Assembly: GCA_019285715.1 (NCBI GenBank)
Contig: CP079108.1
Span: 372,001-436,000, forward strand
Direction: 5' to 3'
Length of the DNA: 64,000 nt
Origin: Sphingosinicellaceae bacterium
Lineage (GTDB): Bacteria; Pseudomonadota; Alphaproteobacteria; Sphingomonadales; Sphingomonadaceae
Positions 1 to 7,660 of the stretch are shown one piece after another. The position numbers and the translations under genes were made by a program. The notes beneath the pieces were generated by a model. That model was not told where the DNA came from, did no database searches, and was given only the letters and a program-made list of their open reading frames with translations. Within the stretch, counting starts at the first letter, position 1. Each line of letters starts with the position of its first letter.

Positions 1-66
1 GGCAGCGTGATCACATAATTACTGATTTTCTGCTCCGATCAACACGAGCCGCGACACCCCACTTCT

Positions 67-1239
67 CTATACGACTGGTGCCGCCCACCCGACGGTCAAC
101 CCTGCCGCTCCGGCCTCAACGGCCCGCATGAGCGTGTCGTTGGCGAGATGGCTGTACCGCATGGTCGACTTGTGATCGGTGTGTCCCAACACCTTGCCGA
201 CCGCGAACAAGTCCACGCCGGCGTTGATCATGAACGATGCGGCGGAATGCCGTAGGTCGTGGATGCGAAGGCCGGGGAGGCCCGCCGCCGCCCGTGCCGT
301 GTCCCATGCCCGCTTGAGCGTGACGTAGGGCTTCAGCGTGACCGGATTGGGTAACAGCCACGGGCAGTCATCAAACCGTAGCAGTTGCTTGATGATGTCC
401 GCTGCGGCCTGCGATAGCGGCACGTGGCGAGGCTTCCCGGTCTTCGTGGTCGGGATGAACCAAGCTTTGCGCTCCAGATCGACGTGCTGCCACTGGGCGG
501 TCAGCAGCTCCGTCTTGCGTGCACCGGTGAGCAGCAGCAGCGCCACGATGGAACGCAGCTGCGGGTTGTCTGAGGCATTCAGCGCGGCGAACAGCCGGTC
601 GGCTTCCTTGGCGGACAGGAACCGCTCCCGAGCATTGCTGAACCGCCGACGCGGCACGTTTCGGACCGGGTTGATCTCGGCACCGGGAAGGCCCCACTGC
701 CGAGCCAGCTCCAACGAGCGGCTGAACGTCACCCGGATTTTTTCGACCGTGGCGGGAGCTAACCCCTCCTCGGCTTTCTCGGCGAACCATCTTGATATGT
801 CCTGTGTCTTGATCTCGTCCAGGCGGAGCTTGCCCCAGCGCGGCACGATGTGAAGCCGCAGGACGGCTTCGGTGTTACCGGGCCGACGCTGGTAGGTCTT
901 GGCGTAGGCGATGTGCTGTGCGGCGAGCGTGGCATAGGTCGGGATGGCCTTTCTGACCTCTTTATCCGCGGCCGGATTGCCGCCGAGCACGACCTCGGAT
1001 CGTAACCTCTTGGCCGCTTTCCGGGCTTGGTCGAAAGTGATGTCGGCATAGGCACCGATTTTATGCTGACGCTGCCGACCGGCTTCGTCGATAAATCGAA
1101 GCGCGTAGGTCTTCCCGCCGCCTGAGCGCACCTCCAGCACAAAGCCGGTGGTGATGGTATCCCAGTAGTCGGTTTTACGCTTACCGGGCTCGCACAAGGC
1201 AGTTAGGACAGCTTGGGCAGACAGTTGAAGTTTGGGCAT
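67..1239 (-). CDS. Tyrosine recombinase / phage-type integrase
   Basis: A 390-aa site-specific tyrosine recombinase that would integrate and excise a mobile element by strand exchange at att sites. The N-terminal ~100 residues look like the arm-binding domain of P4/DUF4102-type integrases, followed by a SAM-like core-binding domain. The catalytic domain shows the full set of residues: Arg in LLTGARKTELL, Lys in TKTGKPR, HxxR in HDLRHS, His in LGHTD and the nucleophile Tyr in MRYSHL. The frame stays open far upstream, but ATG at 1239 is preceded by AAAAGGA with good spacing, so I use that start. It lies at the left edge of an AT-richer region with defence genes and is read outward, as expected for an element-end integrase. 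Its attachment site is not identifiable in the 66 bases to its left. Confidence 0.93.
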   Translation of the reverse strand: MPKLQLSAQAVLTALCEPGKRKTDYWDTITTGFVLEVRSGGGKTYALRFIDEAGRQRQHKIGAYADITFDQARKAAKRLRSEVVLGGNPAADKEVRKAIPTYATLAAQHIAYAKTYQRRPGNTEAVLRLHIVPRWGKLRLDEIKTQDISRWFAEKAEEGLAPATVEKIRVTFSRSLELARQWGLPGAEINPVRNVPRRRFSNARERFLSAKEADRLFAALNASDNPQLRSIVALLLLTGARKTELLTAQWQHVDLERKAWFIPTTKTGKPRHVPLSQAAADIIKQLLRFDDCPWLLPNPVTLKPYVTLKRAWDTARAAAGLPGLRIHDLRHSAASFMINAGVDLFAVGKVLGHTDHKSTMRYSHLANDTLMRAVEAGAAGLTVGWAAPVV

Positions 1240-1433
1240 GTGTCGTCCTTTTAAATGGGCTGCGAGCGGAGCTGGAAAGGCTCCCGCGGCGGCGATGGAT
1301 GGGGGTCGGCGCTTGCCGGAAGGATGACGCGATGGGTTGCGCTGGCGCGCGGCGAGCCCCCCGTCCTGGTATTCAGGGGACGCGCGGGGGCGCGCCGGGT
1401 CGCCGGGGGGCGACGGGGGTCTGTGCCAGAATC

Positions 1434-1496
1434 GCAGGTTTTCAGTTTCACGCTCATGACGCCGCAGCGCCGGGAGTCGAAAAACCGAAAACCTGA
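1434..1496. repeat. Inverted copies of a CAGGTTTTC motif upstream of the integrase
   Basis: GCAGGTTTTCAGTTTC at 1434-1449 faces an inverted near-copy (AAACCGAAAACCTG) at about 1483-1496, with roughly 34 bases between. The first copy recurs exactly at 3027-3042, on the far side of the ATPase gene, and is followed there by further CAGGTTTT and CAGGTCTT units. The rest of 1240-1526 is GC-rich and holds no gene I can support. The placement between integrase and ATPase fits recombinase arm sites, iterons or an operator; which of these is inference. Confidence 0.5.
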
Positions 1497-1526
1497 AATT
1501 CTGACCGGACTGCGGGGCCGGACCGG

Positions 1527-2849
1527 TCAGTCGGCCGGCGGGTGTTCCCCAGCCTCGGGTCCGGGCATGGCAACCGGCTCTAATAGCGCGAAGGCTTTGG
1601 CCCCGCGCCCACGGACTTCGAACGTCCAATGATGCTTGGCAGGGTCGTCGCCGGTATAAAGCTCGATGGTGCGTTGAACAGACCGCTTGCTGGCTTTGGT
1701 CATCTTCGCGACACCCTGCACCAAAGCCATCTTGTTCACTGTCCCGTGCTCGATGAAGCCTCTTACCGCATCGATGATGTCGGCGTCGGGCAACGGAGTT
1801 TCGGGCTCTTCAAAGCGGCTAGCATCGGCAGGCGTGACGGAAAGTAGCATGTCCTCATAATCGACCCCGTCACCGGACACGTAGCTGTAGAACGCTTGCT
1901 GGGCGACGTCGCCGCGCCGCTTGATGTTGTCGAAGAGAACTAGACGCTCGTTGGCGTCGTCGCTCGGAGCCGATGACAGGATATAACTGCAATCAAAGTC
2001 GTCGACAAAATCGCTAGTGCCGCCGTAGACAGGTTTGCCGTCTGGACCTGGGCGCTTGTTTGTGTGAGCTAGGCCGAGAAACGTTCCACCCTTCATCACA
2101 AAGTTGCGTATAAGGCTCGTAAACTCGCTCGCTGACTTCTTGTCCATTACGGAAACGAATTTCTTTAAAGTATCTAGTATAATAAATTGCCCCTTAGCCT
2201 GATCAGCGTCAATCATGCGTGAAATTGCAATCATAAGCGCACCCGCACGAAAGTTCTTGTAACCTTCAGCGAGCACGTTGACACCTGAGTGTTCAAGTAT
2301 CTGCAGCTTAGCCACAAGCCCGGAACTACTGTCGTCGACATTCAGATAATATATATTGCCCGGATCGATGCGTTTTTCGGCTACCGCATCTATTACTAAA
2401 CGGAGACACAGCAGAGTCTTGCCGGTATTCGGTGCCGCAAACCAGATGTTTGCCTGCCCGAAGAGACAGACGTTCCCCAACAAAGGTAGTTGTTGTTGGG
2501 CATTGCTCGCAACTTCATCGCTATGTCCCAGAAGTGAGAATTTCTTCAGCGGGCTTGGTGTCAATTTTGCGGGTGCGGCAGGTTGCGCCGGGGCAGCAGG
2601 CACTGGCGATGACGCGGGTGATGCTGGCGAGTGCGGAGGGGTGTCGAGTGCGGTAGGAACGTCCGACGTCCGCGCTTGAAGAGGGACCACCAGTGAGGCG
2701 GTGGAGATACCCGCCGCCGCGACCGGCGCCGCGGCTATCGTTTCGGGTATGTTCGGCGAGTGGGGCGCTGTGGGTATGATCGCAAGTGTCGCAGCATCGG
2801 AGTTTGGCGGTAATTTAGCTATGGCGGCCCTGAGGGCTTCGTTGCTCAT
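1527..2849 (-). CDS. RepA/RecA-like AAA ATPase of a mobile element
   Basis: A 440-aa protein with a Pro/Ala-rich N-terminal tail (about residues 25-100), then a RecA-fold ATPase domain. The Walker A is APNTGKT at about 139-145 and the Walker B Asp lies in QFIILDTLKKF at about 226. The C-terminus resembles a winged helix (about 365-435). This layout matches RepA-like hexameric helicase/ATPase proteins (AAA_25 type) found beside integrases on plasmids and integrative elements. I infer a role in element replication or maintenance. The start has GAAAGA about 10 bases upstream. It is transcribed toward the integrase with a 287-base gap, and a 16-bp repeat lies on both sides of it. It could instead be a DnaB-like ATPase of unknown role. 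Confidence 0.75.
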   Translation of the reverse strand: MSNEALRAAIAKLPPNSDAATLAIIPTAPHSPNIPETIAAAPVAAAGISTASLVVPLQARTSDVPTALDTPPHSPASPASSPVPAAPAQPAAPAKLTPSPLKKFSLLGHSDEVASNAQQQLPLLGNVCLFGQANIWFAAPNTGKTLLCLRLVIDAVAEKRIDPGNIYYLNVDDSSSGLVAKLQILEHSGVNVLAEGYKNFRAGALMIAISRMIDADQAKGQFIILDTLKKFVSVMDKKSASEFTSLIRNFVMKGGTFLGLAHTNKRPGPDGKPVYGGTSDFVDDFDCSYILSSAPSDDANERLVLFDNIKRRGDVAQQAFYSYVSGDGVDYEDMLLSVTPADASRFEEPETPLPDADIIDAVRGFIEHGTVNKMALVQGVAKMTKASKRSVQRTIELYTGDDPAKHHWTFEVRGRGAKAFALLEPVAMPGPEAGEHPPAD

Positions 2850-3026
2850 GCGCAGATTCTTTCAAGCGATCGGAACCAAGGTTGTGACGGTTCCGGGGGT
2901 TGGCGGATGCCCGCGCTTGCGGAAAGGTATTTGTGGAGGTCGATGTTTTAGGTAGCCGCCGGCGTTGACCAACGTCCTGCGCGTGGCCGCGCAGCTTGTA
3001 GTCCAGCGGGAGCCAACGCTCGGGCC

Positions 3027-3060
3027 GCAGGTTTTCAGTTTCGCAGGTTTTGCAGGTCTT
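3027..3060. repeat. Iteron-like CAGGTTTT cluster
   Basis: Three closely spaced units: CAGGTTTTC at 3028, CAGGTTTTG at 3044 and CAGGTCTTG at 3053. The first unit extends to a 16-base exact match with 1434-1449. They lie upstream of the ATPase gene (start 2849), where replication iterons or an autoregulatory operator would sit. Binding is not shown by sequence alone. Confidence 0.45.
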
Positions 3061-3538
3061 GTCGGTGAGCGATCTTCCGCTCGATACCCCCCCGCAAGAG
3101 GCTTCGAATCGGCTCGGCTGGCCTGCTCCGAACTCCTTCCGAGTGACCTTTTCGTATGTCTCAGGAAGGGGGTAATTGACTTAGCATAAAGCGCTCCATT
3201 TTTTGGGTGCTCCTAATCATGTGAAGAGGGTTAAAAGCACGGGTTTGAATATACAACGATGTCAGTATGTTAGGCTCGTCCTTTTTGTGCCAAATAGGTA
3301 TTCTCGGCTTCATCGTTTTCACCGCCGCGGGATATATTAGGTAGTATCTAGCCCATGTTTGGCTGACCGATTTGACGAGTCTGGGATCCAGTCGGGGGAG
3401 TTAAAATCTACGTAGCCCGCGCCGCTGCCTTGCATATCAGATCACCTGTTGTTCTTCTCATTTTTCCAAGATTTTCATCCCTGATGCGGTGCCGCCGGAG
3501 TGGCCCTGGGAGCGCACCCGGCCGGCGGGGAGGGCCGA

Positions 3539-3629
3539 GGTATGGGTCGGGGGTCAAAGCGTGCCCACCGGAGCTCCCTGCCTGCCCAGGTTAGCGGTCG
3601 GATGTCGAGCCGCCGGGGAATGGGGGCAG
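3539..3629. repeat. Imperfect ~88-bp direct repeat, copy 1
   Basis: Aligns base for base with 4282-4370 at about four-fifths identity, beginning GGTATGSGTCGGGGGTC and ending in a G-run. In copy 2 the repeat covers the last codons and stop of a membrane-protein gene on the minus strand. In copy 1 the aligned position also reads as a stop (TAA against TAG), but no gene body remains upstream of it. Confidence 0.65.
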
Positions 3630-3693
3630 CTGCGGGGGCGGCCGGCGGGCTTCAGATCGGCATGCAGCTAACAATAGGTGCTCGTTGCCGGCC

Positions 3694-4056
3694 CTACTCG
3701 GTTGAAGAAGTCAGACACGGTTGAATGCGCCGCAAGATTTTCTCCCTGCCCCAGAATGTCACTTTAGATCGTTCGATTCCGTCGATCTGGACAGCCGCAC
3801 TCACTCCTCCAAGTCCACCGCCACTACCATCCCATACAATCAACACGCGCTCAGCCCGGTCAGGCTGCCGATAAATCTGCGGCATTATGGGCGCGTCGAC
3901 ATTAATCATGCATCGTTCGAGATCATACATTTTATGAGTTGTCACACCCGAATATACCGCCTTTGACTTCATTAGGCCTGGAAGGTCTTCCGCATAGGCA
4001 GAAAACGGAACGAGTGTCATGCACCCGATAATCCAGTGCTTGTAGCTTACTTTCAC
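3694..4056 (-). CDS. Small secreted orphan protein, family A copy 1
   Basis: A 120-aa protein that starts at GTG 4056, chosen because AGGAGATC sits six bases ahead of it. The first ~21 residues form a signal peptide (hydrophobic core with SAYA before EDLPG), so the product is probably periplasmic. The mature part shares a clear pattern with the gene at 6265-6690: D-x-E-R-C-x-I, then Y-x-Q-P-D-R-x-A-E-R, then a GG/GR loop and a conserved late Cys. The two conserved cysteines may form a disulphide. I do not recognise the family. It is the leftmost of a patch of duplicated orphan genes in the island. Confidence 0.65.
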   Translation of the reverse strand: MKVSYKHWIIGCMTLVPFSAYAEDLPGLMKSKAVYSGVTTHKMYDLERCMINVDAPIMPQIYRQPDRAERVLIVWDGSGGGLGGVSAAVQIDGIERSKVTFWGREKILRRIQPCLTSSTE

Positions 4057-4281
4057 TATTGATCTCCTGTGAGCGGCAATTGCGTCTATTTCAAAATACT
4101 CGCTAGAAAAGACAGACAAATAAGATAATTCAAACGTCCTGAGGTGATACGGCGTAACCTTAAAAGATTAGTGCGGCGGCTTATCTTGCCAGTTCTGATG
4201 AATCAACGCGATAAATCTGACATCTCCGGACGGGCGTGCAGAGGAGGCCGGACAGCGTGCTCCGCGCGCCGGCAGGGTCAC

Positions 4282-4370
4282 GGTATGCGTCGGGGGTCCG
4301 AGCATGCCCAGCGGGGCTCCCTGCCGGCCCAGACTAGCAGTCGGGTGCCGAGTTGCCGGGAAGCGGGGGC
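4282..4370. repeat. Imperfect ~88-bp direct repeat, copy 2
   Basis: Partner of 3539-3629. It overlaps the C-terminal codons and stop of the membrane-protein gene at 4334-4777 and runs into its downstream flank. The similarity continues past the stop, so what is duplicated is a gene end plus its flank and not only coding sequence. Confidence 0.65.
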
Positions 4371-4777
4371 GGGGGCGGGGGCAGTTGCACGGCATTCAGC
4401 GGGGCGATGACTTCGTCGCGGCGGTCGGGTCGAAGTTCCGTGTCTGCAATTGCTCTGCCGATCACGCCCGCTACGGTCAAAGCTGCAAAGATCGCAAGGC
4501 AGCTCAGGGGATAGCTCTCGAACAGCCGATACGCGATGCAGAACAGGAAGAAGCCGTACGTGGCCGCGGGTCGGAAGATCGCTCCCCAGACGATCAGGGT
4601 AAGCAGCAACGCGAGGATCAATAAGGTTGCTGCTTTGAACACCGTCAGCAGCACGCACGCGAGCAGGAGTGCGCCAAGCGGCTTCACGGTGCTGACCGGT
4701 GGTGATGTCGATCGCCATTCAAACAGCTTGGAACGGCTTTCATATAAGTTGGCTGACTTTGCGGGCTCATCGGGCAT
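4334..4777 (-). CDS. Small membrane protein with proline-rich tail
   Basis: A predicted 147-aa protein starting at ATG 4777, inside the end of the upstream gene (11-base overlap with 4767-5162), which suggests translational coupling. It has two long hydrophobic stretches (from VKPLGALLLAC to VWGAIF, and from ATYGFFLFC to GVIGRAIA), each long enough for one or two membrane spans. The tail is proline-rich (QLPPPPPPLPG). I do not recognise a family. The frame stays open further upstream, so the true start is uncertain. Its 3' end lies in the 88-bp repeat. Confidence 0.5.
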   Translation of the reverse strand: MPDEPAKSANLYESRSKLFEWRSTSPPVSTVKPLGALLLACVLLTVFKAATLLILALLLTLIVWGAIFRPAATYGFFLFCIAYRLFESYPLSCLAIFAALTVAGVIGRAIADTELRPDRRDEVIAPLNAVQLPPPPPPLPGNSAPDC

Positions 4778-5162
4778 ACTCCCGGCACATGCCGAGCAGC
4801 TCCGGGTCGACGCCTTCGTCGTCTTGGATGAGCAGGACGTAGGCGAAGCCGGTGTCACCGACCGTATAGATCAGCTCGAACCAGCCCCCGACATCGTGCA
4901 GCCAGTCCCAGGACGGTTGGAAACCCGCTTCTCCGTAGCGGTGTCCATCGATGAAATTGATGACCGGTGAAAGGCCGATCTCATCGATGATGTCCGCCTC
5001 CGTGTCGCCGGGCTGAACGACCAGAATGTGGGTGAGCTCGGTAAGATCGCCGACATCCCTTTGCAGGTTGGCGATGCGCGACAGCAGCAGGCGTTGCAGC
5101 GAACTCTGGCGGCAGAGGAATGCAGCCGCGTCGAAGCATGCGCGGTCATGTAGTGAGATCAT
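4767..5162 (-). CDS. Orphan protein, family B copy 1
   Basis: A 131-aa soluble protein with no signal peptide or membrane span. ATG 5162 is chosen over an upstream ATG because AAAGGA lies about seven bases before it. It shares with the gene at 5297-5713 the pattern LVVQPGD, then I-D-x-E-x-G, then NFIDGHRYGEAGFQPSW-W, a GG-FEL strand, GFA-V-L, and an acidic D-E-G-V-D stretch before L-x-x-C-R-x-Y. Proteins of this type are, from memory, frequent hypothetical genes on sphingomonad mobile elements, but I know no function. The product may act with the membrane protein whose start overlaps its stop. Confidence 0.75.
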   Translation of the reverse strand: MISLHDRACFDAAAFLCRQSSLQRLLLSRIANLQRDVGDLTELTHILVVQPGDTEADIIDEIGLSPVINFIDGHRYGEAGFQPSWDWLHDVGGWFELIYTVGDTGFAYVLLIQDDEGVDPELLGMCREYAR

Positions 5163-5179
5163 GAGCTTTCCTTTCAATA

Positions 5180-5213
5180 AAGAAAAAGCGCCCGTGGATC
5201 ATCCACAGACGCT
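5180..5213 (-). terminator. Intrinsic terminator in the leader of family B copy 1
   Basis: On the minus strand, AGCGTCTGTGG and CCACGGGCGCT pair (two G-T wobbles) around an ATGAT loop and are followed at once by TTTTTCTTT. The T-run ends only about ten bases before the AAAGGA ribosome binding site of the gene starting at 5162. It can be read either as the terminator of the upstream copy (stop at 5297) or as a leader attenuator of this gene. Confidence 0.7.
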
Positions 5214-5296
5214 TGCGGGCCGCTCGCTGGCGGGTTGGTTGGAGGTCCGATGGTCGTGCCCGCGGTGGGCTCGGACGATCGGCCAGGCAGATGTGG

Positions 5297-5713
5297 TTAG
5301 GTGACCGCCGCCGCGGCGGTGTCGCTGTAGTGTCGGCAAAGGCTCAGCAAGGCCCGGTCGACGCCTTCGTTATCCAGAACCAGAACGACATGGGCGAAGC
5401 CGTCGTCGGTCATGACGAAGACCAGTTCGAAGAAGCCTCCGTGATCTTGTATCCACTCCCAGGATGGTTCGAAGCCGGGCTGTCCGAAGCGGGAGCCGTC
5501 GATCAAATTCTGCCGAACTGGAAATCCGAGTTCCGCATCGATCGCCGCCATGCTGTCGCCGGCCTCGACGACCAGAAAACGTGCAAAGCTGCAAAGCTGC
5601 GAATCTGCAGGGCTGGCGAGCTGATTGACGCGCATCTTCAGGAGCGGCCCGACCAATCGCTCAAGGGAGGCCGGCAAGCCCGCAAGCTGCGATATGTCTG
5701 TGATCATGATCAT
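5297..5713 (-). CDS. Orphan protein, family B copy 2
   Basis: A 138-aa paralogue of the protein at 4767-5162, arranged in tandem with it. Matching blocks are FLVVEAGDS, NLIDGSRFGQPGFEPSWEW, GGFFELVFV, DDGFAHVVLVLDNEGVD and LLSLCRHY. The N-terminal ~35 residues and the alanine-rich tail differ between the copies. The start has AAGGA about seven bases upstream. No signal peptide or membrane span is seen. The function is unknown. Divergence between the copies is substantial, so this is an old duplication or separate acquisition, not a recent tandem copy. Confidence 0.78.
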   Translation of the reverse strand: MIMITDISQLAGLPASLERLVGPLLKMRVNQLASPADSQLCSFARFLVVEAGDSMAAIDAELGFPVRQNLIDGSRFGQPGFEPSWEWIQDHGGFFELVFVMTDDGFAHVVLVLDNEGVDRALLSLCRHYSDTAAAAVT

Positions 5714-5731
5714 AACTTCATCCTTTGGAAC

Positions 5732-5764
5732 AAAAAAAAGACCCCCAGCGGTGAGGCTGGGAGC
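5732..5764 (-). terminator. Intrinsic terminator in the leader of family B copy 2
   Basis: On the minus strand CTCCCAGC pairs with GCTGGGGG around CTCACC, followed by TCTTTTTTTT. The T-run ends about ten bases before the AAGGA site of the gene starting at 5713. The nearest upstream gene on this strand stops at 6265, about 500 bases away, which makes a leader attenuator more likely than an ordinary operon end. Confidence 0.7.
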
Positions 5765-5964
5765 CGGGTAAGAAGCGGTGCTGCGGGGACTATTTGAAAG
5801 TCACGAGGACTCTCACTTGCAGCCGCCAAGACTGGAGGGGCAGAGCGATCAGTGACGAAGCCACTCGGGCGATAGGTGGCCGAACCGTTGTGAGAGCGCT
5901 TGGCGAACTGCCAGTTATCTTGCTAAGTAGCCAGCAGTCCGACGATTCTAACCAGTGGACGGTT

Positions 5965-6204
5965 ATGAAAATTGCATCTCTCAGCGATCAAGAATTACTG
6001 GATAGCCAGAACCTTATAGATGACTTACCTCCGGGCGAGTATCAGCTGAGCGAGACTTATGGCGGATATTTTAAGGAGTTGAACTTTCCAAAGCAGTTTG
6101 GTAAATCTTTTAAAGCGGCAGTTGTTAATGCTAGGCTCGTCAACATCAAGCTAAGCCAAATTGATACCGGCGACAAACATTGGCGCTACTATATTAAGTG
6201 CTAG
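5965..6204 (+). CDS. Small DUF1413-like protein
   Basis: A 79-aa protein beginning at ATG 5965, preceded by a weak GGACGG. The frame is open further upstream, but the conserved part begins here. The pattern LPPGEYQLSE followed by FGKSFKAAV and a strand ending in a basic Tyr-rich tail resembles the small DUF1413 family, whose members follow an LPxG-[EF] start and an lGr-FK-V core. No enzyme residues are apparent. It is the only plus-strand gene among the minus-strand orphan genes and it is AT-rich compared with the chromosome. A weak hairpin with a T-run on the plus strand near 6347-6370 could end its transcript. Confidence 0.55.
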   Translation: MKIASLSDQELLDSQNLIDDLPPGEYQLSETYGGYFKELNFPKQFGKSFKAAVVNARLVNIKLSQIDTGDKHWRYYIKC

Positions 6205-6264
6205 CTTCACTAGTGCTTATGATGAGACGCGACACGTTCGACTTTTTTGTCTACAGTTATTCCC

Positions 6265-6690
6265 TTAATCACGCCCGCGAAGACCAGAGCTGTTACGACT
6301 GTAAGGGAGTCCAGAAGACGGCAAATTTGATCGAATACAATTATCAAACCCCTTTGGGTTTTTTTTATAATTGAGCCAGACACGAACAGTTAGGGCAGCC
6401 CCGTGCCCAATAAGGTCAGCTCGACCCGAAATGTCGTTATTATCATTGGTCCAGATAATCATTCTTTCTGCCGGACGATCCGGCTGTCCGTAAACATGGG
6501 GAACGCCACCAACATTGTTGAGCCTGATAATACAACGCTCGGCATCACCAATCGAAACCTCTGAGGTGAACTCAAAGTCTGGCGGGGAGCCATCAAGCTT
6601 TCCAATCCAAGTCGCACTTGCTGGACTGTGGTCAAATATTGCCACCCAACCAAAACCAATCGTCAGTGTCAGCAGCCTGAAGACTTGCAT
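6265..6690 (-). CDS. Small secreted orphan protein, family A copy 2
   Basis: A 141-aa protein with a clear signal peptide (MQVFRLLTLTIGFGWVAIF, cleavage probably after SPASA). ATG 6690 follows GAGGATAAGG closely. It shares DAERCIIRL, VYGQPDRPAERMIIW and a second conserved Cys with the protein at 3694-4056, so both are copies of one secreted family. The C-terminal ~25 residues are low-complexity Ser/Gly/Arg. The function is unknown. It is probably periplasmic or exported, with one disulphide. Confidence 0.7.
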   Translation of the reverse strand: MQVFRLLTLTIGFGWVAIFDHSPASATWIGKLDGSPPDFEFTSEVSIGDAERCIIRLNNVGGVPHVYGQPDRPAERMIIWTNDNNDISGRADLIGHGAALTVRVWLNYKKNPKGFDNCIRSNLPSSGLPYSRNSSGLRGRD

Positions 6691-6743
6691 TGCCTTATCC
6701 TCATGAATAGTAAGAACCTAACGAACATATTTAGCCACCTCAC

Positions 6744-7373
6744 CTACAGAGAGATAGCTGCGATCACCTTGACGTCCGGTTGCCCGGCGATACGGAGAGG
6801 TATCTCGAACAGGCTTGTGATGTTGCTCGTCGCCTGTCGCTTCGCTGCGTTGAGCAAGCCGGACTGCTGCGCCTGTGCGATCATTGCCCTGCGTGCGTTC
6901 GCGTAGTTGATCTTGCGCAATGCGTCCACCTGGGTTTCGCTCCAAGTCAGAAAACCACCGTTGGTCGTGGTAGCGTTCTCCGGTTGAAAGGCGATGTCTC
7001 CGACGGTGACTCTCGGCAACCGAACGGTCACGATCTTGGCTTTCTCGTTGTAGCTGACGTCTGCCAGCGAAAGCTCGGAAAGATTGACGTAGTAGTTAAC
7101 CACTGCGGGCACGCTCAGCTCTTGTACCCCACGAAAAATCCACAAATTTATCCGCTGAGTTCGGATTTTCGCGGTGCCTTTGTAGGAAAATACCAACAGC
7201 TTATTTTCTTCGCGCAGGCTCTCCACGGTCGTGGCCAGCACCTTGCTCGTGTCGAACTGGATATAGCCGCTAGGTTTCGCCGGCGTACCACCCGGCCACT
7301 TATCAGCGACGAGGTAGCCGGCCGCCGTGGCGCTCAAGTGAGTGGCGATCAGCGCTGCTAGAGTGACCTTCAT
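6744..7373 (-). CDS. DUF4230-like membrane-anchored protein
   Basis: A 209-aa protein with an N-terminal signal anchor (MKVTLAALIATHLSATAAGY) and a long beta-rich body: LREENKLLVFSYKGTAKI, VPAVVNYYVNLSELSL, VTVRLPRVTVGDI. It ends with a helical segment rich in Ala and Gln (NYANARRAMIAQAQQSG) and a C-terminal strand. This layout resembles the DUF4230 family, whose role is unknown. The frame is open upstream, but ATG 7373 overlaps the stop of the small open frame at 7370-7498 as ATGA, so coupled translation explains the absence of its own ribosome binding site. Confidence 0.6.
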   Translation of the reverse strand: MKVTLAALIATHLSATAAGYLVADKWPGGTPAKPSGYIQFDTSKVLATTVESLREENKLLVFSYKGTAKIRTQRINLWIFRGVQELSVPAVVNYYVNLSELSLADVSYNEKAKIVTVRLPRVTVGDIAFQPENATTTNGGFLTWSETQVDALRKINYANARRAMIAQAQQSGLLNAAKRQATSNITSLFEIPLRIAGQPDVKVIAAISL

Positions 7374-7498
7374 TTCTGTTTTGCCAGAAAAAGGTGACGG
7401 CCTTTTAAAATCAAATTTGTAGGGCGCAGGTCTCGGGGTTTTTGGACGGCGTCCCGGCGGGCCGATGGAAGGCCCGGCTGGCTTGGTATTTGTTCCAT
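7370..7498 (-). CDS. Short open frame coupled to the DUF4230-like gene
   Basis: A 42-codon frame missed by length filters. AGGAG sits six bases before ATG 7498, the best ribosome binding site in the neighbourhood, and its TGA overlaps the ATG of the next gene. The product is basic (ending LILKGRHLFLAKQK) and matches nothing I know. It may be a real small protein or a leader peptide whose translation opens the start of the gene at 7373. Confidence 0.45.
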   Translation of the reverse strand: MEQIPSQPGLPSARRDAVQKPRDLRPTNLILKGRHLFLAKQK

Positions 7499-7660
7499 AG
7501 TAGTCTCCTTTCGTGGATGAGGTGTGACGCAGCCGGCGGCCACGGTTGAGACGTGCACGTTCCAATCCAGAGTTATCGGAACGAGACGTAAACGCTGGCG
7601 AAATTGGGTTCCTCCTCCGTGGTTCGATCGGCCATCTTCGGTCCAGTATGTAGGGTGGGC

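Larger units (their letters stand above)
2850..3693. other. Gene-poor stretch with a repeated CAGGTTTT motif
   Basis: About 840 bases without a convincing gene. Positions 3027-3042 carry GCAGGTTTTCAGTTTC, identical to 1434-1449, followed at 3043-3060 by GCAGGTTTT and GCAGGTCTT. The middle (about 3180-3480) is noticeably AT-rich. The right end holds copy 1 of an imperfect repeat (see 3539-3629). Short open frames here have no good ribosome binding site and resemble nothing I know. Confidence 0.5.

Noticed and set aside
1-66. Left attachment site of the island
   Set aside because: The first 66 bases contain no match to the tRNA-Thr 3' end and no repeat shared with the right boundary.
6347-6372. 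AAACCC-CTTT-GGGTTT plus T-run as a plus-strand terminator
   Set aside because: It is only a six-pair stem and lies inside a minus-strand gene where Lys-Asn-Pro-Lys codons produce the same bases; kept as a possibility only for the small gene ending at 6204.
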